From NCBI GenBank assembly GCA_027491075.1, contig JAIXWX010000034.1, positions 310,001 through 374,000 of the forward strand: DNA of 64,000 nucleotides, read 5' to 3'. Positions 33,039 to 43,113 of this stretch are shown here, in pieces. The position numbers and the translations under genes are program-made. Source of the stretch: Flavobacteriales bacterium (lineage in GTDB: Bacteria > Bacteroidota > Bacteroidia > Flavobacteriales_D > Sanyastnellaceae). How positions within the stretch are numbered: the first letter of the stretch is position 1; every line of letters begins with the position of its first letter. The notes beneath the pieces are model-generated. The model worked only from the letters and a program-made list of their open reading frames with translations. It ran no database searches and had not been told where the DNA came from.

Positions 33039-33750
33039 TTTTCCCGTAATTCAATCCCAAATTGGTCGGCTCGTAGTGAAATTTAACAATCGAATATCCC
33101 AAATCTATTATAGGAGATATAAGCGTGTTCCCGTTATTTCGCGGATCTTTTAGGTCATGGAACTCCAAAGAAATGGTCTGGATTTTAGAGAAAACTTCTG
33201 ATGGTGTTTCTTTTACAACTTGGTACTCTCCGCCTTCAATATCCATTTTTAGGAAATCTACTTTTTCCAAATTATACATTCGAATTAGTGAGCCCAGACT
33301 GATACCTTCTACATTGATAGAGCGAGTGACTTGTAGAAGAGGGTTGGCTACAAGACTGTGATTTACCGATCTTCCTTCCATGAGTGTGACAGTTCCATCG
33401 CGAGGCGTTAATGCCTTTTGCAGAGGTTCGATGCAATAATGTGAGTTGTGATCAATGTTCTTCTTTAGTTGACTTAGATTCGTAGAAGATGGTTCAATTG
33501 CAATGATGCGGCTGCCCAATTGACTATTGATAGCCGCGAAAAGACTGAAATACCCGTAATGTGCTCCAGCATCTATGATGCAGTTACTTTGATAAAAAGG
33601 GAAATAGTCGGCGTATTCTCGATCTACAAAAATGTTTTTGAAGATTTGAAATTCACTTTTATTGGGCTGAAAGTCCAATGCTAGGGCATTTGCAGAGCAT
33701 ATAGAATTAAATTCTTTTTTTATGTCTTTTAGAAAATAGGGTCTTTTCAT
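33019..33750 (-). CDS. FkbM family SAM-dependent methyltransferase
   Basis: The 243-residue protein has SAM motif I (IIDAGAHYGYFSLFA), IAIEPS for motif II and the FkbM mark VDFLKMDIEGGEYQVVKE. FkbM-type enzymes O-methylate sugars of polysaccharides or polyketides. It lies at the end of the polysaccharide cluster on the same strand, after a 77-base gap, and may modify its product. A ribosome-binding-like AAGGAAG precedes the start. Confidence 0.85.
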   Translation of the reverse strand: MKRPYFLKDIKKEFNSICSANALALDFQPNKSEFQIFKNIFVDREYADYFPFYQSNCIIDAGAHYGYFSLFAAINSQLGSRIIAIEPSSTNLSQLKKNIDHNSHYCIEPLQKALTPRDGTVTLMEGRSVNHSLVANPLLQVTRSINVEGISLGSLIRMYNLEKVDFLKMDIEGGEYQVVKETPSEVFSKIQTISLEFHDLKDPRNNGNTLISPIIDLGYSIVKFHYEPTNLGLNYGKIIATRP

Positions 33751-33827
33751 ATGGAGCTTCCTTTTATTGGGGTGTTGGTTTACAACAATGCAGCGTGATA
33801 TAAAATTTTTTGCTAATGACTGGATTT

Positions 33828-36269
33828 TTATTTAGAATATTCCCATCCATCTGCGGTCATTCGAATTCCCATATTGCTTTTTCCGATGAGCTTGCTTGTT
33901 CTTGTGAGAAATACATTGCCTCCCAAATCGGTTGCGATGATTTCCAACATCAAATTTTCAGGAGAGATATTGCCAAGAATATCAGAAATGCGATTGCTAA
34001 ATATAATTCCTGTTTTCTCTAAGTTCACATATCCTTCTTTCTTTCTGTAAATTTCTTTTCCTTCGAAATCCTTTATGATTAACTCGAGGTCTACCATGAT
34101 GCTTTTTTCAGGCCAATCATTGATGTAGTAGATATTGAGAAAATTGTTTTCTACTACTGGACTGAGCAATTGTGGTGCGTATGATTCCTTCAGTCGGCTC
34201 ATAAAGATTTTTGGTTGAAACTTGTAGTCGACCGCGCTCCAACTGAAAGCAGGCCAAACGTCATTTAGCTGCCAAAACAATGTACCCATGCAGTAGGGTG
34301 CATTTCGGCGATGCGCTTCAATTCCCATCAGCATTCCCTCTGCCTGTACCGATTGTGTGAGTTCTCCATATTTTCTTAGATATTCCAAAGTGCCTTCAGG
34401 TGTTTTCTTGAGAGCTGCAGCCTCTGTAATAGGAGGTAACCAACGAAGCATGTATTCTTCCATGAGTTGATTTCCTCGTGGGTGTTTTTGATGGGATTTA
34501 AGACCTGTATCGTCCATGGTCAGGGATGGATCGGCGAGCATTTCTTTCATCACCTCGAAGGAAGGAAAGCTCTGCATTCCGAATTCGCTCATAAAGCGAG
34601 GTATCTTCTCATTCAATATTTCAAAGGGTTCTGCGTCGTGCCATAGACCCCAATAATGCGAATCGCCTTCGGTCGTGCTGCGCACATCGCCTCTACCAAA
34701 GCGTGGACTGCTTTCCCAGTAATCGCTGGAGGTGTTGGCATGAACCATGGCGGGTAAGATGTCTGCAAATACGTCGTCGTAACCTTTCTTTAATCTCTTT
34801 TTCTCTTCATCTTTCAGTCCCATTTGCCATCCCCAACGTTCCCAGCCTTCGGCATTTTCGTTGTTGCCACACCACAATGCAATGCAAGGATGATTGCGCA
34901 AACGCATGGTCTGATACTGTGCTTCTCTTTTAACATTGTTCAAAAATGCCGTGTGGACGGGATACATACTACAGGCAAACATGAAATCTTGCCATATGAG
35001 AATTCCTTTTTCATCACAAAGGTCATAGAATTTTTTTTTCTCATAATAACCACCTCCCCAAACACGCAACATATTGAAATGTGTTTGCTTACAAAGCTCC
35101 AGAAGCTTTTCATAGTCCTGATCGGCATTGGCTCCAGGTAGCATGTGAATAGGAATATAGTTGGCTCCTTTAGCAAAGACGGGCTTACCATTGAGCTGGA
35201 AGTAGAAGGTTTCTCCGTCATTATCTTTCTCCGTAATAAGAGATACTTCTCGAATTCCAAACCGAGTGTTTATTCGGTCTATCTCTTTTCCTTGATCTCG
35301 AATTATTACCGTTAATGTATAAAGATATGCTTCTCCTAGTCCATTGCTCCACCATAACTTTGGATTTTTCTGAGAAAAAGAAAAGTCGATGGTTTGTATG
35401 CCGCGATCCAATTGTAAAGCCTCTTGTTTATAGGATATGCTATCATTGATGATGTATTCTATTTCATAGGTGGATGGTTGAGAGATGTGCGCGGTGCTCT
35501 GAATGCTCATTTCTGCTCTTGATTCTGTTAGGAATTGTGTTTTGACGTAGGTGTCCTTTATCAGTAAAGTATCGTAAGCATTCCATTGTATTTCCCCGGT
35601 AATTCCCATGGTAATGAGTTTAGGTCCCCAATCCCAGCCGAAGTGATACTGCGGTTTGCGGCTAATGGCGCGAAGCGGATCACCAGGTATTTTGTAACCA
35701 ATACTATCGAGTAGTTGCTTACCTCTTACAACGGGCGAAGTAAAAATGAACTGAAGTACATTTTCTTTTTCTTTGAGGATTCCCTTTACATCGCATTCGA
35801 ATCCAAGAAAAGTGTTTTCGGCTTTGTAAATCTTTGTGTTGTTCAAAAAAACATCGGCATAAGTATCTATTTGTTCGAATACGAGTCTAATTATTTCTTT
35901 GTTGAATATTTCGGGAGATACATCGAAGGGTACGGTTTCGTAGATCCAATTCTTTTCACCAACCCATTGTACTTTCAATTCATTGGTTTGAACAAGAGGG
36001 TTAGGTATAACTCCTGCATTTTCTAAGTCGCGATGAATACACCCTGGTATAGTAGCGGAAATAGGGTACAAGGTGTCGGGGCAATAAACAATCCAGTTCG
36101 CTTCAAACTTTTCACGAAGGCTCTGTGTTTTTGCTTCCATGTTGGCAAATTGAAAGAATGAGAATACGAATAGGATGAGGCCCCACTGATTAAATGGTTT
36201 CGAGTTTCCTTCTAAGGTTTTCAGCAATGATGTCACGGGTGAATTTTTCTGCCACATATTTTTTTCCAT
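33828..36269 (-). CDS. GH2 beta-mannosidase-like enzyme, probably exported
   Basis: This 813-residue frame has an N-terminal hydrophobic export segment (about 28-44, QWGLILFVFSFFQFAN), a sugar-binding jellyroll, an Ig-like domain and a TIM barrel of family GH2. Acid/base is E471 (LWCGNNENAEGW) and nucleophile E562 (MSEFGMQSFPS). Overall sequence fits beta-mannosidases, which remove terminal beta-mannose. The start is unsure: ATG 36269, ATG 36257, GTG 36236 or TTG 36227 all keep the export segment and all overlap the upstream glycosyltransferase gene; ATG 36140 would lose it. The location inside a polysaccharide cluster is odd. Confidence 0.8.
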   Translation of the reverse strand: MEKNMWQKNSPVTSLLKTLEGNSKPFNQWGLILFVFSFFQFANMEAKTQSLREKFEANWIVYCPDTLYPISATIPGCIHRDLENAGVIPNPLVQTNELKVQWVGEKNWIYETVPFDVSPEIFNKEIIRLVFEQIDTYADVFLNNTKIYKAENTFLGFECDVKGILKEKENVLQFIFTSPVVRGKQLLDSIGYKIPGDPLRAISRKPQYHFGWDWGPKLITMGITGEIQWNAYDTLLIKDTYVKTQFLTESRAEMSIQSTAHISQPSTYEIEYIINDSISYKQEALQLDRGIQTIDFSFSQKNPKLWWSNGLGEAYLYTLTVIIRDQGKEIDRINTRFGIREVSLITEKDNDGETFYFQLNGKPVFAKGANYIPIHMLPGANADQDYEKLLELCKQTHFNMLRVWGGGYYEKKKFYDLCDEKGILIWQDFMFACSMYPVHTAFLNNVKREAQYQTMRLRNHPCIALWCGNNENAEGWERWGWQMGLKDEEKKRLKKGYDDVFADILPAMVHANTSSDYWESSPRFGRGDVRSTTEGDSHYWGLWHDAEPFEILNEKIPRFMSEFGMQSFPSFEVMKEMLADPSLTMDDTGLKSHQKHPRGNQLMEEYMLRWLPPITEAAALKKTPEGTLEYLRKYGELTQSVQAEGMLMGIEAHRRNAPYCMGTLFWQLNDVWPAFSWSAVDYKFQPKIFMSRLKESYAPQLLSPVVENNFLNIYYINDWPEKSIMVDLELIIKDFEGKEIYRKKEGYVNLEKTGIIFSNRISDILGNISPENLMLEIIATDLGGNVFLTRTSKLIGKSNMGIRMTADGWEYSK

Positions 36270-37410
36270 TTTCTCCCATTTGTTGAACGAGCTCTCTTTG
36301 TTGATATAATTGTATCACGCACTGTGCCAAGGCGGTTGCATTCTCGGGATCAAATGCAAGTCCTGCTTTGGCTTCGTCAATGAAAAGATCTTTGGCTTCT
36401 CCTTCTACTCCCAGTACTATAGGTTTTTTCATGGCGAGATTTTCGAATATTTTCGAAGGAATTGCACCACGAAATAGATCTAGTTTTTTCAATGGAATAA
36501 CAGCAATGTTACAGCTTTGAACAAAGGAAGGCATCTCTTCTTTCCCCACCGCATCATGAAAGATGATATTGGTAAGCGCTAATTTTTTTTCTAATTGAAT
36601 CAGATTTTCTTTTTCAGGGCCACTTCCAAGAAGCAGAAATTTAATGTCGTTGTGATCTTTTAATAAGTGGGCAGCATTCAGAATAACTTCAAGACCTTGC
36701 GCGTGACCGATGATTCCAGCATACATGCAGAGAAAATCACTGTCCTGAATGTTAAGCTGCTTGCGAGTCGAAGGCAGTTGGATTTCGGATTTGTAATAGT
36801 TGAGATCTACGCCATTTGGCAACCAGTATACGTCCTTATTCGGAAATCGGTTTTTTATGTTGTTACAAATCCCTTGTGTCTGTCCCGTAATTAAATGTGA
36901 TTTTCGATAGAAAAACTCTTCCAATAAAGTGGTGAGTTTGAGTATGGTTTTGTTTTGTATAATTCCCAGTTTCTCCGCACTCTCTGGCCATAAATCGCTA
37001 ACATTAAAGATGAGTTTGGCTCGCTTTATTCGAGAAAGAAGGTATGCTGTTTTTCCAAGAAATAGAGGAGGACTTTCTACCATTAAAAAGTCTTGTCGTG
37101 ATAAACTGAATAAGCCAATCCAAAATGAGGTAAAAACAAAACTGAAGTAATTCAGAAGGCGACTAAAAATTCCCCTCGAAGGCCTTGCATAAATAGCGCA
37201 GCGTATCACCTTTAATCCTGATATTGTTTCTTTCTTGAACCATTTTCCCTTATAGCCTTTGTGCACGATCATTTGAGGATAGTTGGGCATGGCAGTGAGA
37301 ATGGTGACCTCGTTTCCTTGTTGCTGAAGACGTACCGCTAATTCGAACAATCGATTTTGTGGTGCACCTACTTCTGGAGGAAAGTACTGTGTGAGAATGG
37401 TTATCTTCAT
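36190..37410 (-). CDS. Glycosyltransferase family 4 (WbuB-like)
   Basis: A 406-residue GT-B enzyme with N-terminal acceptor domain (ILTQYFPPEVGAPQNRLFELA) and a C-terminal donor domain (PLKKLDLFRGAIPSKIFENLAMKKP with the E-x7-E-like pair). It resembles WbuB-type transferases of fucosamine or related amino sugars. I start at ATG 37410 because it overlaps the upstream stop as ATGA; the 20-codon-longer frame is not needed. The 3' end overlaps the mannosidase frame. Confidence 0.85.
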   Translation of the reverse strand: MKITILTQYFPPEVGAPQNRLFELAVRLQQQGNEVTILTAMPNYPQMIVHKGYKGKWFKKETISGLKVIRCAIYARPSRGIFSRLLNYFSFVFTSFWIGLFSLSRQDFLMVESPPLFLGKTAYLLSRIKRAKLIFNVSDLWPESAEKLGIIQNKTILKLTTLLEEFFYRKSHLITGQTQGICNNIKNRFPNKDVYWLPNGVDLNYYKSEIQLPSTRKQLNIQDSDFLCMYAGIIGHAQGLEVILNAAHLLKDHNDIKFLLLGSGPEKENLIQLEKKLALTNIIFHDAVGKEEMPSFVQSCNIAVIPLKKLDLFRGAIPSKIFENLAMKKPIVLGVEGEAKDLFIDEAKAGLAFDPENATALAQCVIQLYQQRELVQQMGENGKKYVAEKFTRDIIAENLRRKLETI

Positions 37411-38483
37411 TGGTGATCTCCCGCTAAGGTATCGTACACGGATTTCATCATTGCTACATTCTTTTTCCAATCGTATTTTTCAGTAACGAATGCTCTGCCA
37501 GCTTGCCCCATGGCGTTGCGTAAGGAAAGATTATCAGTGAGACGGGCAATGGCATCTGCTGTTTCCTCTTCATTTTTTGGAGCAACAAGGATCCCGGTTT
37601 TTTCAGAAAGTACAACTTCTGGAAGGCCTCCAACCCGGGTTGCGATCACTGGAATGCCGCATGACTCAGCTTCAACTGCTGCCACTCCGAAAGTTTCGCT
37701 GTCGATAATACTCAATATGCAAAAGATGTCAAAAGAGTCTAATAATGATTTATATCTTTCGAAGTCATTGTTTTGATTGATGTACCCGTGAAAGGTAACT
37801 CTATTGGATATTCTCAGTTCGGCACATAGTTCCTCAAGCATCGAACGTTGTGGGCCGTCTCCAACTATTTCCAATCGTAGGTTTGGCCGGCTCATGGATG
37901 CTTTTGCAAAGCCTTTTATTACGTACACAAGACCGTATTTTTCACTTAAGGTTCTAATTGTACCTACTCGGATGATGCTGTTTTCAACTCGTTTTACTGG
38001 ACTGAATTTCTCTGTATCTACGCCAAAAGGGATCAAGTGAACAGGTTTTGAAGTATGTTTCCTCATTTCCCGCAGCGTTATCTCAGACAAGACCGAAAGG
38101 GCGTCGGCTTTGCTGAAGCTATAACGCAGAATGGTGCGCATGATTGGGTTTTTAGGACTATCAAATATATCTGCTCCCCACCCTGTGAGCATGTAGGCCT
38201 TTGCACCGCTTAGAGCGCCGAGTAAGCCATAACTTGTCGCATAATGAGCATGCACCACATGAGGCTGAATCGCTTGAACATACTTTCTAACTCGAGGTAC
38301 ATTCAATAGATAGTCGAGCTTATTTCTTGTATATTCTTTGAGAAAGTGATATTGCACGTCGGGATACTCAATGCCACGATGGAAGCATATTACGTGTAAT
38401 TCGATATCATGGAGATCGGCCAATGCACGAATCCACTTTTGGACATGCACACTCCCATTTTCTCCTAATATCACCAGTTTCAT
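37407..38483 (-). CDS. Glycosyltransferase family 4
   Basis: A 358-residue GT-B glycosyltransferase; marks include [30 protein letters not shown] in the N-terminal half and, in the donor site, [31 protein letters not shown] (approximate; E-x7-E motif in [12 protein letters not shown]). Donor and acceptor cannot be named. Stop and start overlap neighbours by four bases on both sides. Confidence 0.85.
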   Translation of the reverse strand: [358 protein letters not shown]

Positions 38484-39421
38484 AATTTATTTTGAGCTTT
38501 GTACCAGGCCACTAAGTTACTAATTCCATCTTTTAAACGCGAGTTCAACTCTGGGAATGCGAATTGTAGAGAACTGGACGAGACACGAATTTCAGAAGTG
38601 AGTTCTCTGTATTTCGACGGAGTGATCCAGTGCATTCTTTTTGGTAAGATGGGGGTGAGTTTAGAGAAAATTAGAACCAAAGGATGTAACCATGCAGGCA
38701 ATACCTTTGGTTTGGTTTTTATTTCTAGAGCCTCACAAAGAGTATTGATAAAATCCTCAATAGTGATTGCTTGGTTTACGTTGAAAATTTCACGCTGGAA
38801 TCGATTCTTTTCAATAATCTGTACCAATGCTTCAGCAACATATCCTACATATGCATAATTGGTCATTGCTTTTTTATTGAGAAAAAAGAAACGACCCTTT
38901 TGAAGTTGCTTCATCAGATTGAGCAACTTACTTTCTTTATCATATTCTCCAAACACATTGGTAGGTCGGATAATGCAAAAATTGATCTCAGAAAGTTGAA
39001 GAGCTTTATCCGCTTCTAGTTTCGTTTGCTCGTATATGTTGGATAGGATGGGCGATGAAATCTCAGTTATAGGATTCGTTTGTTGTTTAGCTATACCGTA
39101 GACCCCAGCACTACCCAGGTGAAGGATCTTAAGTGATCTATTCTTTGCAAAATGAATAAGTGTATTTACCCATTCTACATTGTCATTTTGCATTTTACTT
39201 TCATCTCGCTTATTGCCAGAGAGATTCACAATTATTTCCAAGGAAGAATATTCGTTGGCAATATCTTGTAGCGATCCATTTATATAGCCCTTTTCATACT
39301 GTTTTTCTTTACTGCGGGTATATTTGAGAATAGGAATGCCCTTTTGCTCACATAGTTTTGAGAAGTGCGTGCCAATAAAACCATCGGCACCGATTACTAA
39401 TATTTTGTGAGCCTGATTCAT
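38480..39421 (-). CDS. NAD-dependent sugar-nucleotide epimerase/dehydratase
   Basis: The 313-residue extended SDR has a glycine-rich N terminus (VIGADGFIGTHFSKL), catalytic Ser/Tyr/Lys region (HLGSAGVYG and YEQTKLEADKAL) and RPTNVFGEYDKES. It probably acts on an NDP-hexose such as in rhamnose or fucose pathways. It lies among glycosyltransferase genes with four-base overlaps on each side. Confidence 0.85.
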   Translation of the reverse strand: MNQAHKILVIGADGFIGTHFSKLCEQKGIPILKYTRSKEKQYEKGYINGSLQDIANEYSSLEIIVNLSGNKRDESKMQNDNVEWVNTLIHFAKNRSLKILHLGSAGVYGIAKQQTNPITEISSPILSNIYEQTKLEADKALQLSEINFCIIRPTNVFGEYDKESKLLNLMKQLQKGRFFFLNKKAMTNYAYVGYVAEALVQIIEKNRFQREIFNVNQAITIEDFINTLCEALEIKTKPKVLPAWLHPLVLIFSKLTPILPKRMHWITPSKYRELTSEIRVSSSSLQFAFPELNSRLKDGISNLVAWYKAQNKL

Positions 39422-40329
39422 CGAATTCCTTTAGGGGGATTGAATACTCTGGGAATAGTATAGGCGTAGGCTTTTCTTTTTAAACGAGCTGTAAAAGAAA
39501 ATGGACTAAGAATGCTGAAGAGTAGCCATTTTTGAATGGAGTGGAGGAAGCTAATCATCACCACCACCTGTGCAGAAAAAGGTGAATGATGTTTTTTGAA
39601 ATATTTTATTTTATTGAATATCTGATTCGATAATGAGATGACATAGCTTTTTTTAGCGCTACTTCCGCTGTGATGAATGATAGAAGTACTTGGAACATAG
39701 TGCTTGGATTTTCCAGCTAGGTGAATACGGTAGCAGAAATCTATATCCTCTATCCAAAACAAATGCTCATCTAGAGGGCCAATTTGCTCCAGTGTTTTTC
39801 TTGAAAAAAATAGTGCTGCCCCGCTGAAGCTATCCGCTTCAAAGGGTTTAGTGAGGTCTTTGTCTTGGTAATTTTTTTTCTTAAGAAAGAAATTCAAGTA
39901 ATACATCTCTGCAAAAATACTTGTGATAGTGGGGAATCTCCACGCACTGATCTGATGAGATCCGTCAGTATTAAGCAATTTTGGCGCTATTAAGGCCAGG
40001 TCAGGATGCGATTGACAGTATTTTAATAAGGTTGATATAGAATCTTCGATCAATTCAGTATCTGGATTCAGCATAAAGATGTACTCCCCCTTAGCCAATT
40101 TGAAACCAACATTATTGGCTTGAGGAAAACCAGAATTATTTTCATTTCTAACTAGAATTACTTCTGGAAACTCTTTGGAAATCGCTTCAGCACTTCCGTC
40201 ACTACTATTGTTGTCAACGACAATTACTTCGAAAGAGATGTTGGGCGAGGTATATTGAAATACACTTTTCAAAGCTTGCAAAACCAAGTCTTTCACATTA
40301 TAGTTTACGATGATAACGGAGACGTTCAT
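39418..40329 (-). CDS. Glycosyltransferase family 2 (rhamnosyltransferase WbbL-like)
   Basis: A 303-residue GT-A enzyme with VSVIIVNYNVKDLV at the N terminus, VIVVDNNSSDGSAEAI and the DxD-type motif MLNPDTELIED. A pattern LFWIEDIDFCYRIH contains the catalytic base ED. This resembles WbbL-type rhamnosyltransferases. C-terminal membrane-associated helix is possible. Donor not provable. Confidence 0.88.
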   Translation of the reverse strand: MNVSVIIVNYNVKDLVLQALKSVFQYTSPNISFEVIVVDNNSSDGSAEAISKEFPEVILVRNENNSGFPQANNVGFKLAKGEYIFMLNPDTELIEDSISTLLKYCQSHPDLALIAPKLLNTDGSHQISAWRFPTITSIFAEMYYLNFFLKKKNYQDKDLTKPFEADSFSGAALFFSRKTLEQIGPLDEHLFWIEDIDFCYRIHLAGKSKHYVPSTSIIHHSGSSAKKSYVISLSNQIFNKIKYFKKHHSPFSAQVVVMISFLHSIQKWLLFSILSPFSFTARLKRKAYAYTIPRVFNPPKGIR

Positions 40330-41252
40330 GACGGGTTCAAAGTAGCTATAATTTTTTTAATAAGGAAGAAAGGAAGAAGTAGAATACCGACAGAAATAAT
40401 CAAAGGCGCTTTATCGAAAGCAATACTTTCGATGAAGCTTATCTTTCTTCCACGCACCAAGTGCACAAAAGATTGAGTGATTTCATTACCAATTCGGGCG
40501 AGTAGGGCTGTTTTTTGATTCCATGAAGTGGACGAGTCTCTAAATGCAGACAATAGAACCATTATGTAACCACGTTGCATTTTTGTGTAATTACGAGACA
40601 TACTGTTTCCATGAATTCTATAAATCGCGTATTGTTCGATTTGGTGAATGTATTTTGGTTCTTGTATCGCTATTTTAAGATGTATATCGAGATCTTCATG
40701 GGTGGGCAAATAGATATTGAATTCACCAATTTTTTGGAATATTTCTTTAGGAAAGAGATAGCAGTGTATCGGAATCATAAATCCTTGTTCCCATTCTCGA
40801 ACTAGGGCAAAATACATGCTTTTATGTTTGGGTGTCACATAATGACTTGTGGGCTCTTTTTTTTCTAATTTTTCATTTAGAAATACGAACGAGCTATATA
40901 TGATTGCAAATTCCTGACTATCTTTAAGTATCTGTGTTTGATGCAGGAGTTTAGAGGAATGAATTAGGTCATCGGCGTCTAAGAATTGAATGTATTTCCC
41001 TTTTGCATGCTTCAAACCTTCATTTCTTGCAGAAGATAGTCCTCCGTTTTGTTTGTATATATAAATAAAACGAGCGTCTTTTTGAAGCCATGCCTTACAG
41101 ATATTGGACGTATCATCTGTGCTTCCATCATCTATTAGTAGGCACTCCCAACTTTCCAATTCTTGCTCACGTATATTTTCTATAGTTTTATCTAGAAAGT
41201 GAGCGTAATTATAGCACGGGACAATAATGCTCACGAGCGGTTTTTGATCCAT
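40326..41252 (-). CDS. Glycosyltransferase family 2
   Basis: A 308-residue GT-A enzyme: SIIVPCYNYAHFLDKTI, LIDDGSTDDTS and the metal-binding FLDADDLIHSS. A C-terminal hydrophobic segment (ISVGILLLPFFLIKKII) suggests membrane anchoring. The 5' end is overlapped by the stop of the upstream glycosyltransferase. Confidence 0.88.
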   Translation of the reverse strand: MDQKPLVSIIVPCYNYAHFLDKTIENIREQELESWECLLIDDGSTDDTSNICKAWLQKDARFIYIYKQNGGLSSARNEGLKHAKGKYIQFLDADDLIHSSKLLHQTQILKDSQEFAIIYSSFVFLNEKLEKKEPTSHYVTPKHKSMYFALVREWEQGFMIPIHCYLFPKEIFQKIGEFNIYLPTHEDLDIHLKIAIQEPKYIHQIEQYAIYRIHGNSMSRNYTKMQRGYIMVLLSAFRDSSTSWNQKTALLARIGNEITQSFVHLVRGRKISFIESIAFDKAPLIISVGILLLPFFLIKKIIATLNPS

Positions 41253-42235
41253 GTGATATTAAGTTTAATCCAGTGCTTTAAGTAGTCTATTTGAGTCAAC
41301 CCTGATGCAAATGAAGAATTCATGAGTCTTTTGTAACCTTGATTTTTTAATTCAAGGGATTTTGATAGAAGAAAGCGTGCGAGGTATTTATCGAATTCAA
41401 GATGATCTATGGTATTGATCTGGCTTGCACTTTGTTTAATTTTTTCGAAGAAGCTAATTGCGCTTTCGAAATCTAGAAGACTCTCGGGCTTGTAGTTATT
41501 TCTAAAAAACTTCAATTCACTTTCGTGGTATGTAACGTTCAGAGTTGCAAGGATATTTTTTTGAACGCGCACTATGCTCTCAGCTTGTTTGATTTGATGA
41601 ATAGCACTAACCTGCTGTTCATGTTGTCTATAGTACAAGAGTGGTGTATTAAGATTTAGAGAAGGATACTTAAACACTATTCTACTCCATAGTTCATAGT
41701 CTTCAACATGTGTATAATCAGGATCGTATTGAAGAACTTCGGATGGAATGATAGATCGATTGAAGACAACGGTTGGGTGAGCAAATGGAGAATTGAACAA
41801 GGTGTTAGCTTGTATTGCTCCTTTACTTTTAGCGAGTCTTTTAGTGGTAACGTTTTGATTGTTTTTCAGAAAGTAGTCGCTTCCACAAAGCGCGAGTTCG
41901 GGTTGTTTTTCGAATATTGAAACTTGAGTTTGAATGCGACGTGACAATGCTATATCGTCGGCATCCATTCTAGCGAGTAACGTTCCTTGTGCTTCATTGA
42001 TAGCTCTGTTTAAGGAGCGCACCAATCCTTGATTTGGTTCATTTACGAGTATCTTAATTCGTGTGTCACGATAGGATTTAAGAATATTGCTTGTATTATC
42101 TGTTGAACCATCATTAATTATAATAACTTCTATGTGTTTGTAGGTTTGATATAAAATAGAGTCTAGACTTTCTTTTAGAAAACGCTCTCCATTGTATACG
42201 GGCATTATTACTGAAACCAGTGGTTCTTTCTTCAT
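41231..42235 (-). CDS. Glycosyltransferase family 2
   Basis: A 334-residue GT-A enzyme: VSVIMPVYNGERFLKESL, IINDGSTDNTSNIL, and DxD motif ARMDADDIALSRR. I start at ATG 42235, which overlaps the fucosyltransferase stop as ATGA; a start four codons earlier is possible. It overlaps the downstream glycosyltransferase gene by 22 bases. Confidence 0.88.
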   Translation of the reverse strand: MKKEPLVSVIMPVYNGERFLKESLDSILYQTYKHIEVIIINDGSTDNTSNILKSYRDTRIKILVNEPNQGLVRSLNRAINEAQGTLLARMDADDIALSRRIQTQVSIFEKQPELALCGSDYFLKNNQNVTTKRLAKSKGAIQANTLFNSPFAHPTVVFNRSIIPSEVLQYDPDYTHVEDYELWSRIVFKYPSLNLNTPLLYYRQHEQQVSAIHQIKQAESIVRVQKNILATLNVTYHESELKFFRNNYKPESLLDFESAISFFEKIKQSASQINTIDHLEFDKYLARFLLSKSLELKNQGYKRLMNSSFASGLTQIDYLKHWIKLNITWIKNRS

Positions 42236-43110
42236 CGCAATAACCATGAATTAGGAATGAGGTCAGAGGTATCTATGCCACTATCAGAAAACCACTTTTT
42301 AGGAGCGATAACTTTCTTGGCTGGAAATGTATTTAACCACGCTCCCCACCAGCTAAAGCTGCTATTGGCGATAATGTGATGTGCGCATTTGGACATTAAT
42401 CCAATGTCTAAATAACTTTCCTTACCTTGATTGTGATTTACATAAAAGGTGGGAATAGAAAAGTTGATATTCTTTTGTACCCATTCGGGGTCATCGGAAA
42501 AGACAAAAACGGCCGGAGAGAGAAGATCTCGACTTATTTCTAAGATCCCATTTTTATAATAATCTAAGTCGCACGTACCGTGAAATGCACTGGCAGCCGA
42601 ATTAGTGACATAATCTCCTCTCCTTATGTGAATGCTTATTGAGTCGTATTGTTTCATTTTCTGCAGTACTTCTAAATTCAATTTACTTTCATCAAAGGAG
42701 AAAGAAAAGATGTTTCTTATTTCGTTTTGAATCGGAAGAAAGTACTTTTCAGATTGCCAAAAACCAATAAATCTTTTGAAAGAAACATCAGGCAATTCTA
42801 TAGGATGATACGAGAAAACCTTTTCTCGTGAAGTATGATAGCGGGGTTGAATGAATTTGCGCTTAATGCGATACAATGGATGTGATGATTCAGCATCCTC
42901 AAAAGATCGTATGAGATTTGTATTGGCAATTTTATCTAGAACGGAAAATACATTTAACTCGAAGTTGCGTTGAGTGTATTGTGTAGCTTTTTTCTCTAGG
43001 AAAGAGATGTCCAGTTGCAATTCTTCGCCGTAACGCATAGATAACGCTTTTCCAAAAGCGTATTGAAACATTTGATTACCTAAGCCTCCTTGTAATTGAA
43101 CTACAATCAT
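42232..43110 (-). CDS. Alpha-1,2-fucosyltransferase-like GT11
   Basis: The 292-residue protein begins with MIVVQLQGGLGNQMFQYAFGK and contains the fucose-donor motif HIRRGDYVTN and the downstream FSDDPEWVQKN and SNSSFSWWGAWL segments. These are typical of GT11, which transfers fucose from GDP-fucose, here presumably to galactose or similar. GDP-fucose synthesis genes (gmd, fcl) are not in this window. Confidence 0.88.
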   Translation of the reverse strand: MIVVQLQGGLGNQMFQYAFGKALSMRYGEELQLDISFLEKKATQYTQRNFELNVFSVLDKIANTNLIRSFEDAESSHPLYRIKRKFIQPRYHTSREKVFSYHPIELPDVSFKRFIGFWQSEKYFLPIQNEIRNIFSFSFDESKLNLEVLQKMKQYDSISIHIRRGDYVTNSAASAFHGTCDLDYYKNGILEISRDLLSPAVFVFSDDPEWVQKNINFSIPTFYVNHNQGKESYLDIGLMSKCAHHIIANSSFSWWGAWLNTFPAKKVIAPKKWFSDSGIDTSDLIPNSWLLR

Positions 43111-43113
43111 GGA

